The notes beneath the pieces are model-generated. The model ran no database searches, was not told the origin of the DNA, and saw only the letters and a list, made by a program, of their open reading frames with translations. Both the position numbers and the translations under genes were made by a program. From the NCBI RefSeq assembly GCF_048544455.1, contig NC_133538.1, positions 3,611,658-3,675,657 on the forward strand: a stretch of DNA of 64,000 nt. The letters run 5' to 3'. Source of the stretch: Silene latifolia (lineage: Eukaryota; Streptophyta; Magnoliopsida; Caryophyllales; Caryophyllaceae). This document shows positions 23,601 to 36,046 of this stretch, piece by piece (positions within the stretch are counted from its first letter, which is position 1; each line of letters starts with the position of its first letter).

Positions 23601-25638
23601 GGAAATAATACTTGGATCCTAACGGATCTACCTCATGGATGCAAACCTTTGAACTGCAAATGGATCTTCAAAAGGAAGATGAAAGTCGATGGTTCAATCG
23701 ACAAGTACAAAGCAAGGTTGGTAATCCAAAGTTTTAGACAAAAGGAAGGTATTGATTACTTTGATACCTATGCTCCGGTTGATCGAATTTCTACTATTAG
23801 ATTATTAATTGCACTAGCAGCGATTAATAATTTAGTGATCCATCAAATGGATGTTAAGACCGCATTCTTAAATGGGGACTTAGATGAAGAAATATATATG
23901 AGACAATCGGAAGGATTTAATTATGCCGGCAAATGAGCATAAGGTGTGTAAGCTTGTCAAATCCTTATATAGACTCAAACAAGCTCCTAAGCAATGTCAT
24001 AATAAATTTAATGAAGTGGTTTTGTCAAATGGTTATAAGCTAAAACAATACGACAAGTGTGTATATAGTAAATTTGATGATGCCGGAAATGGTGTTATAA
24101 TTTGTCTATATGTTGATTATATGTTGATATTTGGTACTTAAAAGATTTAAGTATGATAATTGTTCTCCGGTTAGTACCCCTATGGATCCAAGAGTGAAAC
24201 TTATGCCCAATACGGGTGATGCAATTTCACAACTTGAGTACTCGCAAGTGATTGGATGTTTAATGTATGCAATGACGAGTACAAGACCGGATATTGCCTA
24301 TGCAGTAGGAAGATTAAGTAGATACACAAGTAACCCAAGTACTCATCATTGGGTAGCAGTTAAACGTGTATTTTAATACTTAAAGAAAATCATGAACTAT
24401 GGTTTAACATATATGGGACATCCATCGGTAATAGAAGGATATTCGGATGCAAGTTGGATCTCCAATGTGGAAGATCATTCTTCTACAAGTGGATGGGTAT
24501 TCTTGCTTGGTGGAGGCGCCATTTCGTGGGCTTCTAAGAAGCAAACTTGCATTACAAGTTCGACAATGGAGTCGGAATTCATATCCTTGGCTTCAGCCGG
24601 AAAAGAGGCGGAGTGGTTACGGAATTTAATTTATGAGATTCCGTTGTGGCCTAAACCTATATCACCAATTGCTATCCTTTGTGATAATGAACCTACTTTG
24701 GCTAAGGCATATACCAAAGTATATAATGGTAAGCCGTGACACCTAGGCGTTAGACATAGCGCGATACGAGAGTTGATCACTCAAGGGGTGATATCGGTGA
24801 GTTTCGTGAGATCTCAACAAAATATAGCTGATCATTTAACCAAGGGATTGGCTAGGGACTTGGTGTACAAGTCAATGATCGGGATGGGTTTAAAGTCTTT
24901 TTAACTTATGGTGGTAGGACACCCAATTCCCCTCTAATATGACATTAGAGGTAGAATTCAATGTGGAAAGCCTATTGTTTTAAGTTGAAGCACAAGTTTA
25001 GATAATCCCGAAGGTATGTGCTTAGACCTACATGATATGTTAGGATAAAGTTTATCTTCTTAATGAATCTTTTGAAAAATTGCTTTTGTAGGAGCATGAA
25101 AAAAAGAGTCTACCTATGTGAGTGTGAAGTTGGCCGCTTCAAGAAGCTCGGGCTTTGGCTTTTAAGCACTCATGAATGGATAGGGACACTAGGCCATGTA
25201 ATATAGTGTCGGTTAATTATAAGCTTATGAAGTTGTAATAAATTTATATATGTTTTATCTTCATGTATTCAAATAACATTGAAGGGTTCAATCCATTGAG
25301 ACACCCTGATACTCGAATGCAGAATGTATAATTCACTAAGATGAAAATTCAATCTTCGTGACATTTTCGTTTTATGTATAAGTTTGGTTTGGTTTGTTGT
25401 TTTGAATCAAGGACTGCATTTAAATGGGGGAGGAATGTTGGTGATTTAAGTTAATCACGATATCATTTGAATGCAATCGGAATTTGGCCAAAAATCGTAG
25501 CAAATTTGACCGTTATAATATGAGTTAGAGGGTGTGGAGTACACGCTCATATAAACGAGTTTGAATTTGCAAATTTCAAGAATAAGTTACAATGCAAATT
25601 AGTCGATGTTATCGTAGCTCGAAAATAGAAAATAGGCT

Positions 25639-25763
25639 AACCCCGATAGGGGTTGCTAGCCCCGATCAGGGTTGATGATGCATAGCCAAATTTCGGAAAA
25701 TTTTACTTACGTAAATTTGAAAAGCTACGTCCCCGATCGGGGACACTAACCCCGATCGGGGTG
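25639..25763. repeat. CCCCGATCGGGG word cluster, copia 3' LTR
   Basis: Four words (AACCCCGATAGGGGTT, AGCCCCGATCAGGGTT, TCCCCGATCGGGGA, ACCCCGATCGGGGT), one more than in the 5' LTR. The extra unit is about 20 bp. Confidence 0.85.
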
Positions 25764-26317
25764 AGTGATTTTTATCGGGTTCTATGAACCGTGTTGCATT
25801 GTTTCATACTTGTCTTTATGTTCCGTTTGGATGATAACTACCTTTCATTTTCTGTATACTTTGTATTAGTATATATATACAAGAAGTGCATTAGGAAAGG
25901 TTAGAGAAAAATAATAAAACAAACTTTATTATTTAGATTTTTGCATAACAAACAAAATAAAAACTTCATAAAGTTTTCTCTTGTTTTTGCCTTAGAACAA
26001 GAGGGAAATTTGGTGTATTATCCTACGGAAGATTTCTTGTAACCCAAAGGCATAATAGGGTAGAAATACTTTCTAAGGAAAACGATATATTTCGTGATCA
26101 TCAAGTTATCCAAGTTCGATTTGTCAAACACCCTATAATTATACTACACACAATGGGCTTTTTGATTTCTTGAATATAACTCAAGACATTCAAGTAATAG
26201 ATTCTGTTCCTAACTTCTTGAATGGGTAGTGCTATTTTAAGCAGCAAAGCAAAGTTGAATTTTGCTCGCCATAGTTACCTATGAAACACATTAACAATTT
26301 GTTGTCATTAATAATTA

Positions 26318-26526
26318 CTCCCTCCAAGATATTTGTTTACCTTTAGTTTTAATAGAAAATACCAAAAAAAATAAAATAAGACCAAATTATCGGAATATAA
26401 GTGGATCTAATTGAGTGTGGAGGATTAAGTTACCCATCAAATACATTCCTAAAATAGAAAGATAAATAATTAATCGAGACATTCTTAAATGGAATAAGTG
26501 AACAATTGATAAGGTCGAAGGGAGTC
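26318..26526. mobile_element. Stowaway-like MITE
   Basis: Starts CTCCCTCC after TA (26316-26317) and ends in GAAGGGAGTC before TA (26527-26528). The terminal inverted repeats are imperfect but of the CTCCCTCC type known from plant Tc1/mariner MITEs; it is 209 bp, AT-rich and non-coding. It lies in DNA that was upstream of the NHL gene before the copia insertion. Confidence 0.6.
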
Positions 26527-26558
26527 TAATTATTGTTACGCTTCTTTGGCAAATTAGA

Positions 26559-26668
26559 TGTGAGTTAGCTCAACTGATAAGTTTAGTAGCAAGTGTGGCA
26601 CGAGAGAGTATGATGTTTTGTTGGCCACATTTCTTGGTTTATTGCGATTTATTTTGAAAAAAAAAAAA
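26559..26668 (+). mobile_element. Possible short SINE remnant
   Basis: GAGTTAGCTCAACTGATAAG fits a tRNA-type A box (TAGCTCAACTG), and about 85 bp later there is a 12-base A-run. I cannot find a good B box or target duplications, and it is short for a SINE. Weak call. Confidence 0.3.
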
Positions 26669-27267
26669 GATTTTTAAGTATTAGAGTGTTTCGCTTTCTA
26701 ATAGAGTAGCTTAGCCAGCTTTAGTAAGATCCTTAATTGCTTGGGCTAACTTTCAGAAAGAATATCAATCTAATTCCAGGCAGATTGTAGTTTTGTGATA
26801 AGCAAGCGAGAATACTCCATACACAAATTATATTATGAGAAAGTCATATTACGCGACGTATAAAATGTGACTATTTTCTACGTCGCATTGATAATTTTAT
26901 GTTAAAAATTTGACCACTTTTTAATATTAAATAGTGATTATTTTTAAAACTGGACAGCTTTTAACATAAAATGACAGTTTTTATCAGTTCCACCATATGA
27001 TGGTCATACACAATAGTCAATAACTACTATACTCCGTGTACAATTGTACAAATGTTAAATTTCAACATGTAACCAAGTAGGTATGGGCTATTGACATTGT
27101 TGAGCGGGTCATATAGTTGAAAACTACTGAGAGTGATTAAGCTACAGCTAAATGATAAGACCAGCTTACATCGTTATACACCAAGCTAAATAAACTTGTT
27201 AGCATTAAAATTGTCATAATAATTCAAACTCGGTACATCATTTTGTGTGGAGAAAGAGGTTCTAACT
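26669..27267. other. AT-rich stretch, nothing recognised
   Basis: No frame with a known domain, no clear terminal repeats and no RNA gene. It probably represents old intergenic DNA upstream of the NHL locus. Confidence 0.4.
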
Positions 27268-28892
27268 TATTAGTGTGCAAAAACCCATGTCTCACATTTG
27301 TATAATAAAGATGGAAAATTATTTTTATAAGTATCTACTAAATATAATAGTATGTGGTCTTTTGAGAAGTAGTCCAAGAGTAAATTCGTGAAGGCTTGGC
27401 CCAAAGCAGATAATATCATACTATTAAGGTCAGTGGACACCGATGCAGCAGAGGCCCAACACGGGATATTCACGCTTCCGCACAACAAGTGGTATCAGAG
27501 CCCAAGGTTCGACTTGGGCTAGACACAGAGATTCATCAGGCCCAAGACTTGAAGGTGGTTGTATACTGTAAAGCGTGGAACTCCTATAGCTCGAGGGAGT
27601 GCTAATAAGTTCGCGAGAAGCGACATTGGTCTCACGGTGATGAGACGACAGGCCCTCCAAGAGAAGATCGTCAGCGACCCGGCGAGGCGGGCTCAGGCTT
27701 AATGGAGGCAACAAAAGTGGTTCATGGTAAGTCAAAAGGCGGTCTGGTGTGGCGCGCTGAGACAGTGAATTCGGACCTAGTCCAGGGTATATTGGATGTA
27801 CAAGAGTTTGGTACGCAAGTGTAGCAAAATCCCCGTGAGACACATGGTGTGTCGTTTAAAGGGATCGAGGTTATGAAGACTTGGTGATGCAGGTGTCTAG
27901 AAGTTGGGGCTGGGGTTGCAAGTAGGGCAGAGTACGGATCGGGTATTTGATCCAAAGTGCTAGTTCGGATCGGATATCCATATTAAAAATCCTGAAATTA
28001 GATATCCAATATCCAAACCAAATGTTTCGGATATCCAATGTTCGGGTATCCAAAATAATAGGATCGGATGCGGATATCCATCGGATATCCATACTTTTGA
28101 ATTTACTTTAAAATTAAGTTTGAAACATGATTATATTCATAGTCTTACATGATGATTTTCTTAGTATTTTTATTCCAATGTTCTCGACATAAAATTTAAG
28201 TACCACCCAGATATTTCTCTAATATTTTAAACATTAATTAAAGTTGTTATATCAAATAAAATTTTATTTTCTCGAAATTATACTAGAAAACTATAGTTTC
28301 GGATCGGATCGGATATCCAAATGTTTTAATTCTAATATCCATATCCAAACCAAAACCAAAGATTTCGGATCAGATATCCAAACCAAACTTAACTTTCGGA
28401 TCGGATATCCAAACATTCGGATCGGATACGGATCGGATATCGGATCAGTTTGGATAATCGGATTTTTTGCTCTGCCCTAGTTGCAAGGTGTGGGGAGTTC
28501 TCCATAGAGGTCAAGGTCTGACTCAAGATGATGGTCCTTGGTTTGAAGGGAGGATTGTTAGCGTGCAAACCCATGTCCCACATCTGTAGAATAAAGATGG
28601 AAGATCATCTTTATAAGTATATACTAAATATAATAATATGAGGCTTTTTGGGAAGGAGCGTAAGAGTAAATCCGTGAGGGATTGACCCAAAGCGGACAAT
28701 ATCGTACTATTGCGGTCAGTGGACACCGACGCAGCAGAGGCCCAACATGGGATATTCACGCTTTTGCACAACAAGTAGTATCAGAGCTCATAGTTCTACT
28801 TGGGCTAGACACAGAGATTGATCATGCCTAAGACTTGAAGGTGGTTGTATATTATAAGGCGTGGAAATCCTATAGCTCGAGAGAGAGAGTAA
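27268..28892 (+). mobile_element. TRIM-like element with two LTRs and an extra internal piece
   Basis: Two 218-220 bp LTRs (27268-27487 and 28556-28773) share the start (TGTTAGCGTGC in the better copy), the segment GACAATATCRTACTATT and the end CACAACA. The first is followed by the initiator-Met priming site TGGTATCAGAGC (27490-27501); a purine tract GAAGGGAGGA precedes the second. After the second LTR a priming site (AGTAGTATCAGAGC) and about 120 bp of internal sequence repeat again and then stop at 28892. This gives LTR-internal-LTR-internal, as produced by recombination between copies. No protein is encoded. The LTRs differ noticeably, so it is old. Confidence 0.85.
27923..28479. mobile_element. 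hAT-type MITE with subterminal GGATATCC words
   Basis: Perfect 10-bp terminal inverted repeats TAGGGCAGAG / CTCTGCCCTA, with the 8-bp duplication GTTGCAAG at 27915-27922 and 28480-28487, which is the hAT signature. It is 557 bp and non-coding. Both ends carry many copies of CGGATATCC or its partial forms (at least a dozen), as expected for subterminal transposase-binding repeats. The middle is AT-rich and unique. It lies inside the TRIM internal region. Confidence 0.92.
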
Positions 28893-29514
28893 TACCCCCA
28901 TCTACCAAAGTGTCTTACCAAGGCCTACCTTAGCAAATGGGAGCATTACCATCTTGGTTGCCCGAGGTTGATGATATCAAATAGACCATAAAATAATGTT
29001 TATTAAAAGTAAAAGAAAGTTTAGTCGATTACAGCTCAAACCAAAACCCAAAACTGAAAGTATAACTCAAAGTACTAAAGACAACGTCTATAATAAGAAC
29101 AGCGGAAGCTAAAAACAAAAGTTAGACTCAGCGGCGTCCTATCCATCTCGCAAGTAAGCTCAAACATCCAAACCTGCTAAACACCCTGCTCACCATTCAT
29201 CCATGGATCGCTGAGTTTTAAAAACAATAAAGGGGTCAGGCAACCATACAATTAATCATAAGTCAACAAAACAACGTAAACCAATCTAATAATTCATGTA
29301 ACAATCAACCATCTCCAAACTCCAAGAACCAATGTCTGAACCACAGCCCGGACATGACTTCACATCGCTGTGTGTAGCCCTGCCGAATTACCCATCACAA
29401 CAGGTAACCCACCCCATCCAGTGGTAGACCACAGCCAAGCCACCTAAAGGCCCGCTCATCCCAATGAGTGAACCCAGATCATTACTGTACACATCTCCTT
29501 GTGACGAGAGCCAC
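28893..29514 (-). mobile_element. Gypsy LTR remnant, minus strand
   Basis: Read on the minus strand it ends GGTAGATGGGGGTATTAC, like the GGGGTRTTACA ends of chromovirus-type LTRs, and contains LTR-typical non-coding sequence. It is interrupted at 29515 by Athila-like element 1, so its remainder should lie beyond 64000. Family assignment rests on the end sequence only. Confidence 0.45.
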
Positions 29515-30000
29515 TGATGTGACTCTTAATTGCGCATATTTAGTCCCCTAATTGAACCCATTTTGCATACTAATATAACATTTCATGATCATTTTATCCG
29601 TCAATTACTTCCTATTTTGCTTTCCTATTGCATTGTATATGTCTTGTAGAAAAGAAGATAATGAGGCGGAATTCTCATCTCTCGCGCATATTCGGAAGCT
29701 TGTTGACGATCTTGGATAGACTAGTATTAAGAGAAGGCAATAATGATGACCAAGGATGTAGGAATAAAGAGTATATAGAAGGATCATAGGCTTAAAAGCA
29801 AGGATGACGAGAAGGAAGCCATTACAAGAAGAAATTGCTCGGAACCAAACCAAGAGTTGCTTGTTTTTCTCTGAAAATATGCTAGATAAAATGGCGTCAA
29901 AAAATCAAGTGGTCTAGGCTTTTGAATCACTCCAATAGGAGTTTGGATGAGAAAATGACGTCCGTTTTACAATCCGAGCTCTAATAGACAAGCTGTCCCA

Positions 30001-30146
30001 GGATCCGCGCGTCCCGAACTCAATCCGCGCGTCCCGAACTCAATCCGCGCGTCCCGAGCTGCTTTGCCATTTCAAAAAATCCTGTAAAAGGATCAGCGCA
30101 TCCCGAGCTCAGGATGAGCATCCCAGACCTAGGATCCGCGCATTTC
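30001..30146. repeat. ATCCGCGCGTCCCG word cluster, Athila-like LTR 1
   Basis: The 20-bp unit ATCCGCGCGTCCCGAACTCA begins at 30003, 30023 and 30043 in direct tandem. Looser forms (ATCAGCGCATCCCGAGCTC, ATCCGCGCATTTCC) run to about 30146. It is about 490 bp from the LTR start. Confidence 0.9.
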
Positions 30147-31785
30147 CCCCAGGACTTGCAAAGCTCTACTCAACACTTAGCATTATTATTTACTAATCTA
30201 TCCTTACTTAACCTAATGATATAACACTATATATACTCCATTTGTAATAACGAAAAGAGGAAATTCCCTTAGATTAAATCAATCTCTCTTAGATTAGATT
30301 AGGAGTATATTAGAATAGATTATCCTTTAATCTTTCCACAAAATTACACATTAATCTTTCCTTAATTATTGTTTAAGTTTATTATTGGGTAATTGAAGAT
30401 TATTAGGTTATTATTGGAGAATTGAAAACTCTTCATCAATTAATCAAGTTTCTTCTATTATTATTTCATTTCCAATTGTTCATCTTAAGTTTGGTATAAT
30501 TCCTTTACTCTTTACTCTTTATTACTTATTTCTTCACTCTTTTATCATGTTTATACTTGTTGTGATGATTGACACCATTGATGACATTTTTTCCACGATA
30601 ATAGGTGAGTAGTTACTTAATTAGGATTAGTGGGGGATTAGGGGAGTTAATCATGGGATAGATTTATGCTTAAAGAGTTTATATGAATACTTGCTTATTG
30701 TTTTTCAACTTATGCACATATCATGTTTGATGAAATGCTAGACTATGAAACCTTACATTTTTTTCCCATATCTTATTTATTCAAAAAGGCTTGTAAGATA
30801 TAAACCAACACAAGCCTTGTTAGACCTTGCATAGAGTTGAATAGGGAAAACCCAAGTCAATTTGTAGGTGTTGTAATGTCTTAACTGACTCGGCTCTGAG
30901 ATGTAAGTTTACCTAGGAATTGGTTTATCATGGATGTAGTCCAATAGGAAGAATTAAGTCGACTTGTAAGTGTTGTAAAGTCACAAATGACTCGGCTCTG
31001 GGACCCAAATCTTCTTATGAACTATATGACATGAACTAACTTAAATCCAACAATAATAATTGCTTGCATCCACATAACTCATTTATGCTATCTTACCATG
31101 ATTCCCTTATGATCCCATGACATCATAGTATCCCTTTATTATTTGTTTACATCCTTTTATTTATTGCTTAATTTACCTTATTGCTTTCATTAGTTTAGAA
31201 TCAATCAACCCATTTCAATTGTGATAACCCTAAGTGTAACTACAATTAGATTGAATAATTCAAATACCCCCGTCCTATGGGTTCGACCCCGACTTGCTTG
31301 CTATGCTAGTAGTTGGGTATAAATGTGTTTGATGGCGGACAATGACCCGCTCCATCAAAATGGCGCCGTTGCCGGGGACGATGTTGTGTATTTGAATCGT
31401 TCTTTTGTCTAGTTTTAGTTGTGCTTCTTCTTGAGGAATCTTGGTTCCTTGAGAATTTTAGTTCTTGTACTTGTTCTATTTCATATGCTCGTTATGTCTA
31501 CATTCAGTTTTTGGAATTTGATAATGAGTCATTTGATAAGTATATTGCCAGATTTGAAGAATATATGACTTGTGCTTGCATCATGGTTTTACTCTTTTAA
31601 ATTATGAAGCATGTAGTGTTGTTTATAATGGCATGAACCTTGAAACCCGCAACTTGGCATTTCACTTGAGTGGTGGTAGGATATGTGAGATGAGTTGTGA
31701 GGAATTTTCGGAATTTGTTCAGTTCATGACCATCCAATGTCTCAAGTAAACTATACATGACATATTTGAGAGTGCCAAGAAAGGT

Positions 31786-32289
31786 ATGGAAGCGATAAAA
31801 ACCACATTTGAAAAACTCATTGAGAAAAACTATGATGAGAATGAGATTTGTGAGAATGAGACGCCTTCCCATAACCTTGAGCCTACCCACTATGTTCACA
31901 AATTTGCCCCTCCTTGGGAAGATGGAGTGCTAGATGAAGAGAGTGATGATGAGGAGGAGTTCATTCTTGATTGTGAAACTAATGCTTGGATACCGTCATC
32001 CTACTCTTCTTGTGTAACAATGAACCCAACTTCCATGAAATTTGATGTTAATGGGCAAGTTGAGAGTGAGATGGATGTGAGCTTGAGTGAAAACTCACCC
32101 TTTGAGGATGACATTTTAGAGGGAGACAATTGTGTTGAACTTGGTGAGCCTTGTTACGATAACCCCTTTGATAATGGACCTTGTTGGGATGAGGAATATG
32201 AGGACATTTGGGAACCTCAAATAGACACCCTTGAAATCACCTTAGATGATAATGAGAGTGCTTGCATTAAATGTGGTGATTTTGACTAA
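31786..32289 (+). CDS. Acidic reading frame of Athila-like element 1
   Basis: ATG at 31786 opens a 167-residue frame, rich in Asp and Glu (EESDDEEEFILDCETNAWIP; DDNESACIKCGDFD at the end). It follows a degraded Gag-like stretch downstream of the tRNA-Asp priming site. I do not recognise a domain, and it has no zinc knuckle or protease motif. It could be a spacer protein of a non-autonomous Athila lineage or just the remnant of a linker region. Function unknown. Confidence 0.4.
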   Translation: MEAIKTTFEKLIEKNYDENEICENETPSHNLEPTHYVHKFAPPWEDGVLDEESDDEEEFILDCETNAWIPSSYSSCVTMNPTSMKFDVNGQVESEMDVSLSENSPFEDDILEGDNCVELGEPCYDNPFDNGPCWDEEYEDIWEPQIDTLEITLDDNESACIKCGDFD

Positions 32290-32820
32290 TTGGAGGATAA
32301 GTTGAGTGAATTGCCAACCAACTACGCATTTCATGTTCCTACCATCCATCACATCTCTTATAATTTTTGTCATAATATTCTTCACATGCTTGTTCGGTCT
32401 ATTACTTGGGCATTATTTCATTGTATAATCTTGTGTTGTTATCCATGCTTATTTATATCCCACTCCCAAGAATTTGACCGACTTCTACGTGCTTTGAGTG
32501 CTAGTGATAATCTTCCATGAAATTGTTTATTGATAATCTTTGGTTTGATGGAGTTCCTCAATACTCATTAATTTGTATATATGCATTTAGTGTAATTTTG
32601 CATTCATTCAATCATTTAATAAATTGCATGAGAGATGAAAGGGAGGGATCTCATATTTTGATTGAGCTTTTTGAAGGAAATTAATGAAAATAAGAAGATA
32701 GGAAATGAAAGAAATGGAGAATTCGAGTGTTGGGTAAAAAATTGCATCAATCCATTGGGACCGAGGTGAACCCGTGTGAGCTAAGACATGAAGAAAGAAA
32801 GAAAAAGGTTCCTGCATGAG

Positions 32821-32900
32821 AATCCGGGCGAGTTCTGGAGAAAACGCGCGGCCCGAAGCCTGAACCCGAGCGGGTTATTTTCAACTCGAGCGGGTTGACC
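32821..32900. repeat. CCCGAGCGGGTT words inside Athila-like element 1
   Basis: GGGCGAG, CGCGCGGCCCG, CCCGAGCGGGTT and CTCGAGCGGGTT lie within 80 bp of otherwise AT-rich non-coding sequence downstream of the acidic frame. Confidence 0.7.
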
Positions 32901-34770
32901 CTAAAATTCAACTTTTTATCTCATTTGGCTCGTGACATTCCTATGTATGCATCCTATCTACCATCTTCATCTCTTACAATGATTGTAAGAACCCTTTCTT
33001 TCCCTATCTTTCATATATAGTTGCATTTGTATATTTACCTCATGGTTAAACCCCTTCTTCCTGCATTAGCAATGGTGTTTAAAATCGGTTTGGGGAGGTT
33101 AAACCATGAAGTGACATACATCTTAGTTGATCATTTAGAATAGACTTACATTTGTAAAATATTTCATATCACCCTTGCATATTAGTTAGTTCATATAATA
33201 TAGTTTGCATTGTAATATATCTCACATGTCTCATATAGTTAGTTGCATTCATACATAGTCACTAATGACCCAACCTCATTTCTTCTACACTAGAAAAAGT
33301 GCTTAATTCGGTTTGGGGAGGTTTGATCATAGGTGACCATATTTTAATGGAAAAATGCATCATCTAGTGTAGTTTAGATTGCATTCAAGTGTTATATATG
33401 TCATCTAGATTTGCATTTAGTTAGAGCATGCATTCATTCATATCATATCATTGCATTTGTACTTTAAATTCCATAAAACTTTAAAAAGTCCAAAAACATG
33501 TATTTCTTTTTCATTCCTACTCCTACATGTACATTGAGGATAATGTCCAAAATAAAGTGGGGGATGAGAATTTATATTACATAAAAATTGAAAATTTTCG
33601 AAAAAAAACTCAAAAATATGTTCTCTAATTTCATAAAAACAAAATCCATAAAAATTTGAAAAATTGCAAAAATCAAAAACATGTTCTTTCCTTTATAGTG
33701 TAGAATTGTATATATTTTATATATTTATTTGTTTGTTTGTCACTCTTATCACATTGGGTCGACTATGCCACATTCGAGGCATGAAGAAATAAAAGACCGC
33801 ATGGTATGATCTTTCCAAATCTTCTTCCTCCTTTTTATATGTTAATGACAACGTGGCTAAATTTTGATTGATGCGGTATGAACCAATGTGTTGTTAGGAG
33901 TTTGCATTTAGTTTATATGGCATAATAGTTGATAGAAGCATATGCATTAGAGTTGAATATATGTTACTTGCATCATGACATGTAGTTTCATGGTTAGAAA
34001 ATTTTTGTGAAAATGCCTATTTGGGGAGCTTGACAAGTGTATATAAGGCCCTTGTAGATAATTTTTCTCCTTGAGACTTTGTTTGCTAGAATACCTTCAA
34101 GAAACCCTAGGATGTGTCATGCTAGTATCTTTTGACCCATGGACTAAGGCCTAGTCAAGATTACCTTGTGGTGTGATGACTCCTTGGCTACCGTTTATTC
34201 CAAGGTGATCTTTGAAGCCATACAACCGTTCTTACCCTTCTGTCATCATCTTTTGTCAACAAAAAGGGAATGGGCACAATAATCTCCAATTTGAGTTCAA
34301 AAACAAAATGAAAAATTAAAATGTTTGCAAATTGCATCAATGAAAAGAGGAGCGAAAATAGACTCTTATGCTTTAACAAAAGTACCCTTGCTACAAAATG
34401 GGGTTACTTTGAAAAATGTTCAAAAATGCAAAATTGCAAATTTGCCAAGTATCAAAAATGTCAAACATCAAAGAAATGGCAAGAAAATTATTCTCAAATC
34501 TCAAATACCATAAGAAATTGGGGGGAAAAACAAATCAAAATGCAAACTACAATTATGAAACTCAAAGCATATCAATCCCTTTTATCCATTGATGAATCCT
34601 TTCTTTGTTGCATGGTGAAGAGGGAACGACCCTTATTCTTGTCTAGGCAAGAGGGGGGAATTCCGCGATCCTACAATGTTTCTAACACCATAGGGAGCAT
34701 ACTCTTGACAGAAGCATTTAGCGATTGAGGACAAAAGTACCCTAGTTTGACACAACTTGGAGGTGATTTG
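32901..34770 (+). other. Non-coding 3' part of Athila-like element 1
   Basis: AT-rich sequence with landmarks shared with element 2: GGTTTGGGGAGGTT (33085, 33311), CATTGAGGATAATGTCCAAA followed by GTGGGGGATGAGAATT (33533-33570), and CGCATGGTATGATCTTTCCAA (33798). No protein-coding frame is supported; short frames at 34321-34728 are low-complexity. Confidence 0.6.
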
Positions 34771-36046
34771 TGAAGGAAATGTAGATCTTTATACATAAAC
34801 ATATTCATATATGATTTAATTTAATTTGTCATAAAATTAAACATGGATTTTATGCATGCAAACAAATGATAAAATAGAGGAAAAATCATGTTCTTACATT
34901 GGTGATTTCGGTTTTATGGGCACAAAAGAAATCTCCTTTTCTTTTGTTCTTGAGCTTTCCCTTAATGGAAGAACCAAGATCCAAGTGTAGGATCTCTCCC
35001 TAAGCTTTATACCCAAGGCTTTCTCTTATTAGAATTAATATTATAGGAACTAGTACAATATTAATTTAGTAGAAAATTGACCCAAAAATATTTTAAACAC
35101 TTCAATATTTCGGTTTATATGAGAGGAAGATGGAAGCTATTTTTCTCTCTAAAAACTCTTATTTTAGATGAGTGGAAGAATGAATGATGATGCCACAAAT
35201 GAATGTAGTGTATATGAAAAATATATGGCAAAACCCTTTTGTTTTTCCCTTGTGAAAAACCGGGCAAGGAAGTGGAGGGAAGAAAAATAGAGCCAATGCA
35301 TGAACTAGTTTGCCTTCACAATGCAAACTAGGGTTGCATGGCTACTAAAGTAAGTAATCATTGGGTTTTCATATTAATTAAACAAACACAATATTAGCTC
35401 AATACTCCTCCAATTTTCGGCACTTTTGATAACATGGATTCCATGTTATTTTTGTCAATTGTCAATATGTCACATGTCACATGTTACATAAATTTGTTAT
35501 GTATTTTTAACATATTAAACATCAACGTATTAATAAAAATACGTCACATGCAAAAATCGACTTAGTAATTTCATAATTACTTGTACCAAATCATTTTACC
35601 ATTTATAAATTACAACAGTTTGTATTTATAATAATTCATTCAAATTCAATTGTTTCTATAAACAATAATTTCATTCGAGTAATGATACGATTCAATTACT
35701 CAGATCGTATCTCATAAAATCACATTTTAATATGATACGTAAATTTTACTTCCAAAATCATCCGTCAATTTTCAAATAATTTAATTAACTTGTAACATTA
35801 TACGATTAATTAAATAATCAATTAAGAGTGTTGCCCTATAGGTATGACCTAGGGGGTCAACTGATCACCACCGTCGCACGACAGTAATGTCAAACTCTAG
35901 TCAGCCAATCATTACCGATATATGTTGACCATTGACGAGAACAAAATTACTTCCCAATTGTATTCTTTATAATGAGATTTTAAACACGTGATCATCATGA
36001 TCAACGGTCGTGATCGCATTATTGTCGGAGGACACATATTCCAACA

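Larger units (their letters stand above)
20352..26148 (+). mobile_element. Ty1/copia element with both LTRs, broken
   Basis: The 5' LTR 20352-21046 and 3' LTR 25436-26148 both start TGTTGGTGATTTAAG; the element is flanked by CACAA (20347-20351, 26149-26153). A polypurine tract (AAATGGGGGAGGAA) ends at 25435. Parts in copia order: Gag (about 21076-21870), integrase (HARLGHVHFKR near 22450, then FIDDYSKF and DRGGEYYDP), reverse transcriptase (KWIFKRKMKVDGSIDKYKAR near 23660, QMDVKTAFLNGDL) and RNase H (GYSDASW near 24440). It is clearly broken, with roughly half a dozen interruptions. The LTRs differ by a few percent plus a 20-bp array unit, so it is older than the nest at 34-63 kb. It sits 197 bp upstream of the NHL start codon. 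Confidence 0.93.

Noticed and set aside
26559-26600. tRNA gene
   Set aside because: Only an A-box-like string; no B box, no cloverleaf and no anticodon arm could be drawn.
34321-34728. 135-residue frame
   Set aside because: A/T-rich, Lys/Asn-rich low-complexity frame in a non-coding part of an Athila-like element; no known domain.
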